Positions 37,621-48,166 of a stretch of 64,000 nucleotides of DNA are shown in pieces. The DNA comes from Warburgia ugandensis (taxonomy: Eukaryota; Streptophyta; Magnoliopsida; Canellales; Canellaceae). The stretch spans positions 23,819,437 to 23,883,436 of the forward strand of contig CP141138.1 in assembly GCA_035236585.1 (NCBI GenBank), written 5' to 3'. Below the pieces are notes generated by a model. The model saw nothing but the letters and a program-made list of their open reading frames with translations, was not told the origin of the DNA and searched no databases. Positions within the stretch are counted from its first letter, which is position 1. The number at the start of each line of letters is the position of its first letter. Both the position numbers and the translations under genes were made by a program.

Positions 37621-39720
37621 CTTATTGTGGGGACACCGATGACAATATGATAGAAAAGCCCAACATGATACATTTAAAAATACTTACTTGTTTGGTTTTT
37701 AATGGTGATAAGATTATTTTAGCACCCTTAAAACATGACATATCTTCTAAAGCATCAGAAGTGATTCATTTAAGCAACAAACTTCAGTTGATTCATTTTT
37801 AAAAGTCCTAAATGTTGTACATTCTACTAATGTGGCAAATGAAGTATCTGAAACTAATGTACAACTATTACTTTAAGAGTTTGAAGTCATATTCCTTGAG
37901 AAAATTTCTAATGGCTTACCTCCCACGAGAGATACACAACACTATATTGACTTAGTTCTTGGATCTACAATTACTAATAATGTTGGACATTGTATAAGTC
38001 CAAAGAAGCACGAAGAGTTAAAACGCCAAATTGATGAACTAACTAAATGCTTGGTAAGAGAAAGTAAGAGTCTGTGTGTAGTTGCTGCCCTTCTTATTGC
38101 AAAGAAGAATGGATCATGCAAATATGTATTAAAGGAATGTGATGAATAAAATAACTATCAATTATTGCCTTCTAATTTTTCATCTTGATGATTTATTAGA
38201 TCAACTTTATGGTGCTACAACTTTTTTGAAGATTGACCTTCAAATTGGTTACCATCAACTTTACATGAGACCAAGTAATGAATGGAAAACAACCTTTAAA
38301 ACTAGAGATGGACTACATGAATGGTTAGTTATGCCTTTTGGATTGGCTAACATCCATAGTTCTTTCATGAGCTTAATGACATGTATGTAAACCTTTTAGT
38401 AGGAAATTTTTGCTGTTATATACTTTGATGATATTCTTGTGTACTTCAAAAGTCATCAGGAGAACTTAACTTATCTTCAACAAGTGCTACATACATTGTG
38501 AGAATAGAAGTTGCAAGATAATTTGAAGAATTATAAGTTTTCCATTTGTAGCTTGATCTTTTTAAGCGATGTCATTTTAGTCAATGGAGTAAAGATGAAT
38601 CTGAGTAGATTGGAGATTGTTCTTAGCTATCTTGTTCCTCAATCTCTATTTGATATTAGAAACTTTTATGGCCTTGCTTAATTTGACTAGAGGTTCATTA
38701 GAGAATTTTAGCATAATTGTCACTCCAATTACAGAATGTTTAAAATGTGGAATTTTTAAGTAGGCAGAAGAGGCATATTATTGCTTTGAACTTATCAAGC
38801 AAAATGTAACGAATACTCCTATCCTTTCTTTGCTTAACTTTGGTTGTGATTTGAATTAGAATGTGATGCTTCTAATGTCTGAATTTGTGCAATTCTGAGG
38901 CAAGATGGAATGCCAATTGCTTTCTTTAGTGAAAAGCTTAATGATTCATGCCACAACCACTCCACCTATGACAAAGAGTTATATGTTATTATAGGGGAAT
39001 TGGAAAATTGGAGCCAATACTTGATTCAATAGCCTTTTGTACTATTTTCTTATCATGAACACAAATCAAGTGTGCAAAATGTGGTTGCAAACTCCCTAGG
39101 TAAGAGATATTTTTTGTTGACTATTTTAAATATCAAAGTTGTCAAGTTTGAAATAGTTAAAGAACTATATGTGTGTGTTCCTTACTTTGGCCCATTGTGA
39201 AAAAATTGTGAAGGTCCCTTCCATCTATTTCTAATACAGGATGGGTTTCTCTTTAAAGGTAATCTTTTGTATATTCCTCAATGCCCCCTAACATAGGTAA
39301 TTATATTTGAAGCACGTGCAAGAGAGATAAAACTCTTGCCTTAGTGAAAGAACCGTTCTTTTGGCCAAAGATGGCAAAAGACGTTTCAAGCATGTGCACA
39401 AGTGCAAGACTTGTCATCTAGCCAAATGTCGACTACAAAACAATAGTTTGTGCATGCCACTTTATATTCCTAACCCTCCTTAGGAAGAAGTTAGCATGCT
39501 GTTTGTTGTTAGACTACCACAAACACAGTGAAATAAAGATTTTGTTATGGTAGTTGTTGACTGTCTTTCTAAGATGGCGTACTCCATGCCTATACTAAGA
39601 CAATTGACGAATCACATGTGGCATATCTATGTTTAAGGAAAGTCATTAGACTTCATGGTATCCGGAAGACTATTACATCAAATGGAGTTTCCAAGTTTGA
39701 GAGTCATTTTTAGTGAAAGT
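37621..39720 (+). other. Element C pol remnant: RT, RNase H, integrase
   Basis: In order: LPPTRDTQHYIDLVLGS and a weak RT start (about 37918-38100), RT core FHLDDLLDQLYGATTFLKID and EWLVMPFGLAN (38180-38355), YFDDILVY (about 38420), an RNase H-like ILRQDGMPIAFFSEKLN (about 38893-38945), then integrase-like KTIDESHVAYLCLRKVIRLHG (about 39596-39660). It is heavily decayed. I lose homology at about 39720. Confidence 0.85.
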
Positions 39721-40460
39721 TATGATTTTGCTCTTTCAAAAATTGTATAATCTAGAATCACGTGGATCTCTCCATGGCTAGTTATACCTCACCTTTGGTT
39801 TCTTTTCACTTTATGACTCCATAACCTAACCTATGGCTTTTTCTAGCCTAAGGCTTATGGGTTGTTATTAAGGAATGTGATGGATTAATCAAAGATTTTT
39901 CTCTCTTTTACTGATATATAATTTACAAGCTAATGGTTTTTTCTCTTTTAAATAATGTGACAGCTAGCTATACATGGCTTTGCTTCTCACTATGAGTTTC
40001 TTTTCCTTAATAAATTTTGCCTCATTAATGCACCAAAAAATAAAAAACATAAACCTAAAAAAATCCAAAGCCTTCAAGCATAGTGGCATAAGGAGGAGTT
40101 GGGTGTCTAGCATTTGAGACTATGCACATGAGTATGTGTGTATACAATTAAAAAAGGAACTAAGCTTATTGGATACGGTTGGATTATTTCCAAGCACCCG
40201 GGCTAATCTATCTTTTCATCATGCATATGTTTCCTTGAATTAATACACGTGGAAAGCATTTTTTATTTTTTTTTTGGATAGAAGTCTTGACCTATTGATC
40301 ATAAGGCTTAGATGGTCAAAAGGGATATATAATAGAGAGAGGGCAGAACACACTATAGTAAAAATGGCAATGCAGAGAAAGTTATTTATACAAATTAAGA
40401 AAGGTTAAGATATATGAGCCACTTGTTTTCCTTACAAGGCCCTTCTTAAATGGTATGAAC
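39721..40460. other. No gene recognised
   Basis: AT-rich sequence after the last integrase homology of C. I see no second LTR of C and no ORF of interest. A T-rich run lies near 40259-40276. Confidence 0.5.
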
Positions 40461-40741
40461 AGTTGTAACTCCAGGTGGACCTAGATTTCTGAAGATCCAA
40501 CCATTTAGAATCTTACTTTCTCCTTAGATAGGCCATACTCCAAAATGTTATCAATTGGACGGTCTTAGTAGGTGTTAGTTTTAGCTGTAAAATGAAAATA
40601 AGAAAGTTTTGCTATTTATTTTATAGTGAAAACAATGGCTAGATCATCCAATGGATGAGAACTTTGGAGCATAATCCAAGTCAAAAGCAATAATTTGAAT
40701 TGTTTGGATTTTTAGAAATATGGATCTATCTAGTTATTAGC
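40461..40741. mobile_element. MITE, family 1, copy 1
   Basis: About 280 bp with imperfect terminal inverted repeats of roughly 50 bp. The left end reads GTTGTAACTCCAGG then AGATTTCTGAAGATCCAA. The reverse complement of the right end reads GCTAATAACTAGAT then ATATTTCTAAAAATCCAA. Both the TIRs and the interior resemble the copy at 49913-50205. No coding capacity. Target duplications are not clear enough to assign a superfamily. Confidence 0.65.
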
Positions 40742-41074
40742 CTTTCACACCATTTAGTGAGGGGCTCATGCAGAAGAGCGAGGGGCACCTATTTCACTAT
40801 AGTTAACAAAACAACACCCACATTAAAAGGGAAGAAGTATCGGCAGTTTTTTTTATCCATTTTTCTTGAACTGGTGGACTCATGCACTCACTCATACACC
40901 TTCTTTGAGGAGTCTTGAACTTCTAACCTTTTGGATTGAGAGCTCATTTTTCCACCACTTCCCCGCACTCACACACCCAAGAAGCACCGGCAATTGAACT
41001 CCATTCTTAGCTACTCGTCCACTCTTGAGTTAGCTGATCTAAGCATGTGTCTAAAACACTATTCCCTTTTCATG
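40742..41074. other. No gene recognised
   Basis: Short spacer. A plus-strand ORF ending at 40918 overlaps the MITE edge and has no family resemblance. Confidence 0.5.
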
Positions 41075-41317
41075 TTAAGCTAAAGACTTAATCCATTGGG
41101 TTAGTCTCGAAGAGTTATATAAGGGATTAGTCATCCAACTAATTACATTGCTAGAATCATCTTCTCCAATGAGTTTAGCGCAGAGATCATTAAGCCAAGA
41201 AGTCAAATCTTGCTTCAAGGCTGATAACTCTGCTTCAAATGAGTCTTCTTCTATCAATAGGCCGACTGAATGATCTAACAAGCTCTTCTCTGTGATGTCT
41301 GAAAGTACCGACCACAT
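41075..41317 (-). pseudogene. Exon-like ORF of unknown function (orphan terminal exon?)
   Basis: An 80-codon minus-strand ORF with an acidic, Leu-rich, gene-like composition (ITEKSLLDHSVGLLIEEDSF, ELSALKQDLTSWLNDLCAKL), ending TQWIKSLA. Immediately upstream on the minus strand is GGTCCTACAG before ATGTGG, a good splice-acceptor context, so it could be a last exon rather than a complete gene. I see no convincing preceding exon in the 2.7 kb upstream. I do not recognise the family. It may be a fragment of a lost host gene, a real exon far from its partners, or chance. Confidence 0.3.
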
Positions 41318-44106
41318 CTGTAGGACCCAGATAGACCAAACCTGAACAATAAAAATTAAGTTAAAGGAAGTCTTCAGTTAGAGTACCTCGAAAATTAAAT
41401 TAAGGAAACCTTCAGTTCGACCTTTCCATTTCTATTTTGTCCATTTCTTTCAAGGATTGTATGAAATGATTTCTTACCATTTTCTCCGAAAATAGTAATA
41501 GGAAGATTACTGAATTGAGTCCACAATTTAGCTAAGAAACATACTTTTAATATCTGATTCTTCTTATGATGAGAGCTTATAATTATTGGAATGGCAAGTC
41601 GATTAAATCCTACAACCTTTTAGTTATGAGATAGGGCACTTAACCAACGCTACTAGGTACTAGGACCCTATGCAGTATTTACAGATATTGAGAAAATTAG
41701 AGAGTTAAACTGCGTGATTAGATCTGATTCCCAGTGACAATTCAAATTATCTTTATTGACGAGAACCTAAACCATATTTTCAATGACTAATTAGGGTATA
41801 TATTATAGATAAGATCTGGTGGCTGACGCTATGATGAAGACTAACATGTCTCAGAGGATCCACAAACAATCACAAGACAAATGAACCTTTTAAATGACAA
41901 AACAGCATTAGACACCTTAAGCATAAATATGAGAGAAAAAGAACATGGCTGGGAGAGTATGGCCATTGAGAAGTGATTTTATATCATTTCCTTCATAGAT
42001 TGGGAGATTTGTTAGTTTAATGGTAAAAGACAATTCATAAAGAAACACATTAACTTTGAAACCTGTTGTGTTTTTGTTTCCCACCGTCACATGTATGGTG
42101 TCCTTACTCTTCCTAGCTACTCATCAGAAAGCAGGAGTCAAGCTCATTGATGGGGACCCGTCGGAATTGGCTGATCTTAGATAAACAAAAGCATTGTTGG
42201 GTTCTCCAGAGAAGTTAATTTCTTTATCATTTACAGCCCTTTGTCTTGCCAATGGCTCTGCTTTACCCACTAATCAGGGACCAACTGCACCACAAACGAA
42301 AGTCACATGCAATAGGTGGTCCAAATTGCCTGTGCGGCACATGTGATACCATTCGGCAATGATTATATCAATACAAGGTAATCCAAATAAGTCATGCCGA
42401 AATCAAGCGTGCAAAAACAGAAAAGAGATACTGAAAGGCTGCTGAGATGAACCATGCGGTCCTTCTGTTGTTAATCTTGTCTTTAACCATTCTTGAATGG
42501 CTGATTTTGCGCCATGGGAGCTTTGACTTTACATGGCTTATCCCTGCCAGAAAGGAAATCCGGGCCCTTCAACTTTGGTGCAGAAACTGCTGAAATGAAG
42601 CAAATTTTTTGGGTATCGCCTATTTACAGTGTGGTGCCCAAGATGAATAGTTTGGATAACCAACCACCCGAGCTCCACACTTATCTCAATTCATGGCACC
42701 AGAGTACTCAGTGAAAAGCGCCACAGGATTTGGACTCAATGGGCCCGGAATCAGGATGGCTATCCCTATCCATTAGCTTCCGACAGCCCTCCATGCCTGA
42801 ATTATTCCAACGGAAAAAGCTCATTTGTCTACATGAACTTCTGTCCGCCAGTTACCACTATTGGAACTAACAATTCGGTCTTTATTGATCGATAGGGGAC
42901 CCATTAAGCATCTTATGAGAAAGAAGAAAAACACTTTGCAAACTTCGTTCAAAATTCAAAGAAAATTGAATTTGTCCAACTCCTTAGGAGCATCTTTTGC
43001 AGAAACCAGCTATCTAGAGTTCATATTTTTCAGCTGAAAGTCAACTTCACCCGATAGAGACACTAGGTTCAAAGTCCGGCTGTCTATTTGACATTTTGCA
43101 TAATTTATAGAGATTGAGCCCAAGTCTAATCACCATCAGGGCATGATAATCACCACTTTATTCAAAGTCTGAACCAAAATACAAGGACCCAAAGCACAGA
43201 TGGAAAGAATTAATTGCCGGAATGCCGAATTGGATATGGTTGTCTAAATGCCCTCTCGAGCACGTCAGGGGTCTATTAAAAATCTTACGCGGTTTCATAT
43301 CCTTATACTAATCTTTCATAGAGATAAAGCTTATCCTGTGTTCATCGCCATTTAAATACACTTCTCTAATCATCACAACCAAAAAATGACCAAAAGGATG
43401 GTAATTGAGTAGTTGCCACTGAAAATGTCGCTAGGATATATATGTTGGATTCAAACTGAACAAACACCATTTCAACGAAAAGCTCGGCCTAGTTTTAATT
43501 GGTTGATTATTTGTTATAGTAACAAGTACTAAAATTCAACTTTTAACAGATTACGAAATACTTTTCCAAATTTGTTACTTTTGAGTGTTAAGTATCACCG
43601 TCATGGGCATGTAAAAACAGTCATCAATATTTATGGGTTTCTCACAAAGTTTGAACTGCATATATGTCCATGGGGAAGCTGACAAAGTCTAATATAGTGA
43701 ACTTCTTGGAAGTTCAACTGTTGTGATGTATACCTACAATACTTTCCTCACAAGGGACTCATGGTAGACAGCCTTGCAGTTTCTGTGAGCCACATGTGAT
43801 GATTGAGTGCTCTATTGGGCTTATATGTATTAGGTGCAAGTTAAGGTTGCAAAGACTTGTTTTAGTTTTGGTTACAGTCGGACTTTAAAATTAGTAGAGG
43901 TTGACTTAGCTGAAGAAAAGGTATATGGTCTCATAGCAATTAATAGCTGGTGAAGAATCAAGGTTGCAGGCATCAAGGATTGGGGATCCAAAGCTGTAAC
44001 TGAATGAGAACTGACTGACATGCCTAGAATAAGTTGCTATTGACAAGAGAGAGGATTTCCCAAACAGCCCAAGATCATTCAGTATTTACATCTTCGCAGC
44101 ACTAAA
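41318..44106. other. Intergenic stretch, no gene recognised
   Basis: No ORF with family resemblance on either strand. The sequence is less repetitive in appearance than the LTR clusters. Part of it may be gene-flanking or hold short exons I cannot detect. Confidence 0.5.
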
Positions 44107-44300
44107 TTAGAGGTCGACCACATAAATCTTGTTCCTCTGTTCCCCTTTGTTAAGTATCATGACTTTATTTAGTCCCAAAGTTTTTAAATATTTTCTCACT
44201 ACTTTTATCCATATTTTTTTTTTTAGCCTTTCCCTTGAAATTTTAGAACCTTCCACTTGTATTGCCTCACTCCTTTTAACCGGTGCCATTTTCGGTCTCC
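44107..44300 (-). mobile_element. RTE-type LINE 3'-end fragment
   Basis: The minus-strand translation MAPVKRSEAIQVEGSKISRE continuing KKIWIKVVRKYLKTLGLNK matches the C-terminus of plant RTE-type LINE reverse transcriptases, the same region found at 50500-50750. Only the last 60 or so codons remain. It lies in the 3' flank of the kinase gene, about 180 bp beyond its stop codon. Confidence 0.8.
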
Positions 44301-44482
44301 ATGAACAAGCAATTAAGATACAGCATGTAATTTTACATGAATAGCTGCATTATATTCCTCTCACAACACAGCGTTTCATACAGTTTCTGAAGACATACAA
44401 ATTAACTGCAGCAATTGATCTCTTCTATATTACATTCAACAGAAACTTGAAGGATGAGGAAAAGAAGGGGGAAATCTAAGAC

Positions 44483-46714
44483 TTACTCCGTTTCTTGGTT
44501 GGCTTTTCTTCTTGACCTACTGAAGAGTTTGGAAGGTGGAGATGGTGAAAATTCAAATGCGAGGGACGGGAGATCCATCTCCCCTTTCAAAATCTTGACA
44601 ATCTCTCCGATGTCTGGTCGCATTTCTGGCATCCTCTGCAAGCACATGAGAGCCAAATTGATACATAAAGTAGCTTGATCTGTATTAAATGTCCCTTTCA
44701 ATCTCTCATCCACAAGCTCCAAAATGTTGCCTGACTGAGCCAGTTGCCTGCACCAGCTTATCAGGTTGGCTTTTTCAAGCTTCATAGGTGAAGCCAAAAC
44801 ATGTAGGGGCCTTCTACCAGAGACCACCACTAGTATCAGCACCCCAAGGCTGTAAATGTCGGCTTTCTCCATCAGATACCCACATCCACCATATTCAGGA
44901 GCAACGTAGCAGACGGTTCCTCTCATGCTTGTTGTACTACTGAGCTCCCTGCTGAACAGATCCCCACTCCACATTTCGCTACTAACTGAACGGTTCTTCT
45001 TCTTCTTCCAGCCCTTTCTAAAGCTGAAATCCGCATTCTGATCATGACTCTTATCGCCAACTTCTCGAAGACTACCTAATGATCGAAGTCGAAACCTTCC
45101 ACCCAGATCAAAATGCATTTTGAAACCTTTCTTACATTTCCTCAACTTGTTGCTTTTCCGGCTAATCTCTGCAAAGTACTCCTCTTTCCACCATTCTTTC
45201 ATCACCTTCTGTTTCTTCTTACAGCAGTTGCTAGCCTTTGTTTCTTTCTTTTGACACTTTTTCTTGTGACCTTCCAAACTAACTTCTCCAAATTGCTTTC
45301 TACCCACAGCTTCCAATTTTGCTACATGACGTGAATTATCCAAATCGGATTTCTTGGCATCACTCTTCTTCTCTTCGTCCCAATCCGGATTCCTTGACGG
45401 GCAAATCTGGCTCCCAATCCACTCCATAACGTAATCTTTGCTACACAATTCACCACTACCATCCTGTTTCCACCACCAATCCTTGCCCCATTGCTTCGAA
45501 TTTGCTGCCGCTGCATCTTCACCTGATGGTGATGCAGCAATCAAAATCAGCTCTTTGCTGTGATCAATATTACAAGGATCATCATCGTACGGCACAAACT
45601 TGCTCCAATCTTCCCCTCCAAAATCTGTTCCTATTGTTGTAGTTGATACCTCCTTCCCCTTCGAATTACTATGTTTAAGTTCGGGCTCAGTAGCAGCAAA
45701 ATCATTATAATTCCAAGAGAGCAAATTCAAGTTCTTTACATTACAATCTACTCTACTATTCTTAGAAGAAGAAGAAGCTTGCAACGCAAGAGCAAAATCT
45801 ACCTCACTACTCTCTGCTGGAGTTTCATCATTGGGAGTTTCCATAACTGGATCTCCAGCAAGACCATGGCTTTTCAAGGGACTCCCAGAAAGATCTTGAC
45901 TCTTCCACAAATTCCCTGAAAGGTCTTGGCTTTTCCACCAATTCCCTGAAAGATCTTGGCTTTTCCAAAGCTCCTGACTCTTACCCAAATCTTGACTGAA
46001 CAATTCAACCCCAAAATCACCATCCGTCTTAACTCTCGAGAGTCCAAAATCCGAAATCTTGGCCCGATAATCCGAACCCAGTAACACATTGCTCGGTTTT
46101 ATATCCCCATGAATCACAGGAGGTTCACATTGCAAATGCAAAAACTCAAGCCCTCTCGCAACATCAAGAATGATCTCAAACCGTCGATCCCAATCAAAGT
46201 CCACAGTCGATCCTTCTCCAAACAAGGCCTCCTGCAAACTCCGATTCGGCATATACTCATAGACCAAAAACCTTCTTTTCTTCTCCACACAGTACCCCAA
46301 CAAGGAAACAACAAACTGCGATCGCAAACCTCCAAGAATCTGCAACTCGTTCCGGAATTCTCTTTCAGCCTGTAAAGACGAAACATCGAGTTTCTTCACA
46401 GCAACGGATTTCCCGTCGCGGAGAACTCCCCGGAACACGGTGCCGGAACCTCCTTTCCCGAGGGAATTACCGGAATGAAAGGCGTTTGTAGCGGATCTCA
46501 ACTCTCTGTAGGAATATCTCTGCAACTTGAGAGGTGCGCTTGAATCGAAGGGACTGGTTCGGGACCGATAAATGAGGGAAAACCAGAGGTATACAAGGAG
46601 AATGAGAACCGCAAGTAGCAACAAAACAGAGCCCGAAATGCAGAGAGCGAGAAGCAAAACCTTGACCCTACTCCTTGAAGAGCTAGGATCAGAAGGAAAT
46701 GGCCTGGAAGGCAT
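44483..46714 (-). CDS. Receptor-like Ser/Thr kinase, At2g45590/At4g25390 type
   Basis: A single-exon 743-residue ORF. Residues 1-17 are Ser/Pro-rich, 18-48 form one membrane segment (VLLLALCISGSVLLLLAVLI), and the rest is a cytosolic kinase with no real ectodomain. Kinase landmarks: the glycine loop GKGGSGTV (86-93), Lys107 in VAVKK, Glu123, the catalytic loop HGDIKPSNVLL (202-212, Asp204; HGD rather than HRD, so non-RD), DFG at 222-224, APE at 605-607 and Asp619 in DIYSLGV. Between DFG and APE is an insert of about 370 residues. It starts with four tandem copies of a WKSQDLSGN-like unit (about 250-288) and ends in a Lys/Cys-rich basic stretch (481-575). As I recall, a large insert here is a feature of the At2g45590, At4g25390 and At5g51770 group. 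The length slightly exceeds the roughly 650-680 residues I remember. Substrates are unknown. The start at 46714 precedes the membrane segment and suits the family. Confidence 0.93.
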   Translation of the reverse strand: MPSRPFPSDPSSSRSRVKVLLLALCISGSVLLLLAVLILLVYLWFSLIYRSRTSPFDSSAPLKLQRYSYRELRSATNAFHSGNSLGKGGSGTVFRGVLRDGKSVAVKKLDVSSLQAEREFRNELQILGGLRSQFVVSLLGYCVEKKRRFLVYEYMPNRSLQEALFGEGSTVDFDWDRRFEIILDVARGLEFLHLQCEPPVIHGDIKPSNVLLGSDYRAKISDFGLSRVKTDGDFGVELFSQDLGKSQELWKSQDLSGNWWKSQDLSGNLWKSQDLSGSPLKSHGLAGDPVMETPNDETPAESSEVDFALALQASSSSKNSRVDCNVKNLNLLSWNYNDFAATEPELKHSNSKGKEVSTTTIGTDFGGEDWSKFVPYDDDPCNIDHSKELILIAASPSGEDAAAANSKQWGKDWWWKQDGSGELCSKDYVMEWIGSQICPSRNPDWDEEKKSDAKKSDLDNSRHVAKLEAVGRKQFGEVSLEGHKKKCQKKETKASNCCKKKQKVMKEWWKEEYFAEISRKSNKLRKCKKGFKMHFDLGGRFRLRSLGSLREVGDKSHDQNADFSFRKGWKKKKNRSVSSEMWSGDLFSRELSSTTSMRGTVCYVAPEYGGCGYLMEKADIYSLGVLILVVVSGRRPLHVLASPMKLEKANLISWCRQLAQSGNILELVDERLKGTFNTDQATLCINLALMCLQRMPEMRPDIGEIVKILKGEMDLPSLAFEFSPSPPSKLFSRSRRKANQETE

Positions 46715-47060
46715 TGGAGGAAATCTAAGGTTAGGGCTTCTACTGTTGTTTTACTAGGATTCGGGGGGAAGAGTAAGAAGAAGGAGAAGCAGAGAGAATA
46801 TGGAGAAAAAGAGGAGAATTTCATTTGAAAGAGAAAAGAGAGAAGAAAAAGGTAGATGGATTACAGTTGGAAATTCGAAGTGAGATTACTTTAATCGAGA
46901 TGGGGATGGATTTTTATCTAAAGCTTGTGGAGGGTCCCAAAGAAAGAGAAATGCTTTTGACTAAGCCAGAGCATCAGCAGCTGCTGCTGGTGCTGCCCAG
47001 GGAGAGAGAGAGAGAGAGTGAGTGGAGTTACAGAGAGCAACTTCAGTCGCAGGGAAAATG
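46715..47060 (-). promoter_or_regulatory. Probable 5' leader/proximal promoter of the kinase gene
   Basis: CT-rich on the minus strand, including a (GA/CT)n run at 47002-47018. Pyrimidine-rich leaders of this kind are common at plant transcription starts. No clear TATA box was found. Confidence 0.4.
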
Positions 47061-47881
47061 AAGAGGGTGTCGGTATCAAATTAGCTGGTGGTGGTGTATT
47101 GTGGGACCGCTTTAGTTAAACGTGCCAGTGGTATCTATGCTTGTTTCAAGCGTGGAAACTGGAAAAAAATGCAATTAGGACACCATTTTGACTTTGACGA
47201 ATTCTGGGATGCAGTCTGTCTTTCCCTAGCTCGGTAGACGTGCGCGCTTGGAAAATGGTCGCCTCGTGGGCCCCACAACTGGTCGACGCACTCGTTCTTG
47301 AGCTTTCGCGCGGGAAGTTTGTACCGATTATGTACGTGCCTGCTGGGCCCACATGTTTGGTGATCGCAGCCGTTTATGTTCTGGAGGTTGCATAGACCAC
47401 GTACCAGAAAACACCATAATCGGATCATGATCTTTAGCTACTGCTGTTGGTGGAACAATGGACAGCTTACCAAGTTTTAAAAAAAATCAGATGTAGTCTT
47501 ATCCAGGGAAGATTATTTTTGTGGTGGGAAGAGTATCTAAAAGATGAACGGTTTAGATCAAAACTGTTTCGGGGCAAAATGTACTTTATAATGCGTCTAA
47601 AATGTGATACGTACGCGTCCCTAATTCTGGTATAAGTTGTTTTACAATTTTACATCGATTTACATATAGTCAATTATTGTATAACCTAAATATCTGATGA
47701 TCTGAACTGTTCATATCCTACTAGCACGAAGAAAATGCTTTTGCAGAGTGTTCTTGCTTACTCAAACAAGAGGTTTGCTTTTTGGGGTTTACATGTACCA
47801 CGTTGGATGATCGGATCAGTTAGTCTGCGCCCCCAAAAATCCAATTAATTGCCACCGAAATCAATGTCAAAAAGAGAAGAG
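47061..47881. other. No gene recognised (kinase upstream region)
   Basis: Moderate GC near 47200-47400, then AT-rich. Two overlapping minus-strand ORFs at 47135-47428 have no recognisable domain and are judged chance. Confidence 0.45.
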
Positions 47882-48166
47882 TGCTATTACACAGCGCTGC
47901 AGTAGGGAAGGTCACCATATAGCACCACACTTTCAAATATGGGCCCCACCTTGGCTGATAGACCCGTTCAACTAATTTTTTTCATTCTAAATGACTATTA
48001 GTCCAAAACTATAGGAATTCGAAACGATTTTCTTTCAGCATATATTAGACTTAAAGGTCTGAAAAATTGAATGAACGGTTCTGATCAAGTAAAAGTGGAG
48101 CCTATCATGTAAAAGTGAGTGTTATATGGCAACTTTCATTACAGTCGCACTGTACAACGGTATTGC
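47882..48166. mobile_element. MITE, family 2
   Basis: About 285 bp with imperfect terminal inverted repeats of roughly 70 bp. The left arm includes ACAGCGCTGCAGTAGGGAAG then CCATATAGCACCACACTTT. The reverse complement of the right arm includes ACAGTGCGACTGTAATGAAAG then CCATATAACACTCACTTTT. The arms end in GGGCCCCACC versus GGCTCCAC. No coding capacity. Exact ends and target duplication are unresolved; hAT-like or Mutator-like are both possible. Confidence 0.65.

Noticed and set aside
46498-46824. Minus-strand ORF overlapping the kinase start in another frame (and other ORFs within 44483-46714)
   Set aside because: Shadow frames of the well-supported kinase gene.
47135-47428. Two overlapping ORFs upstream of the kinase gene
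   Set aside because: Neither has a recognisable domain. They overlap in different frames and lie in probable promoter sequence.
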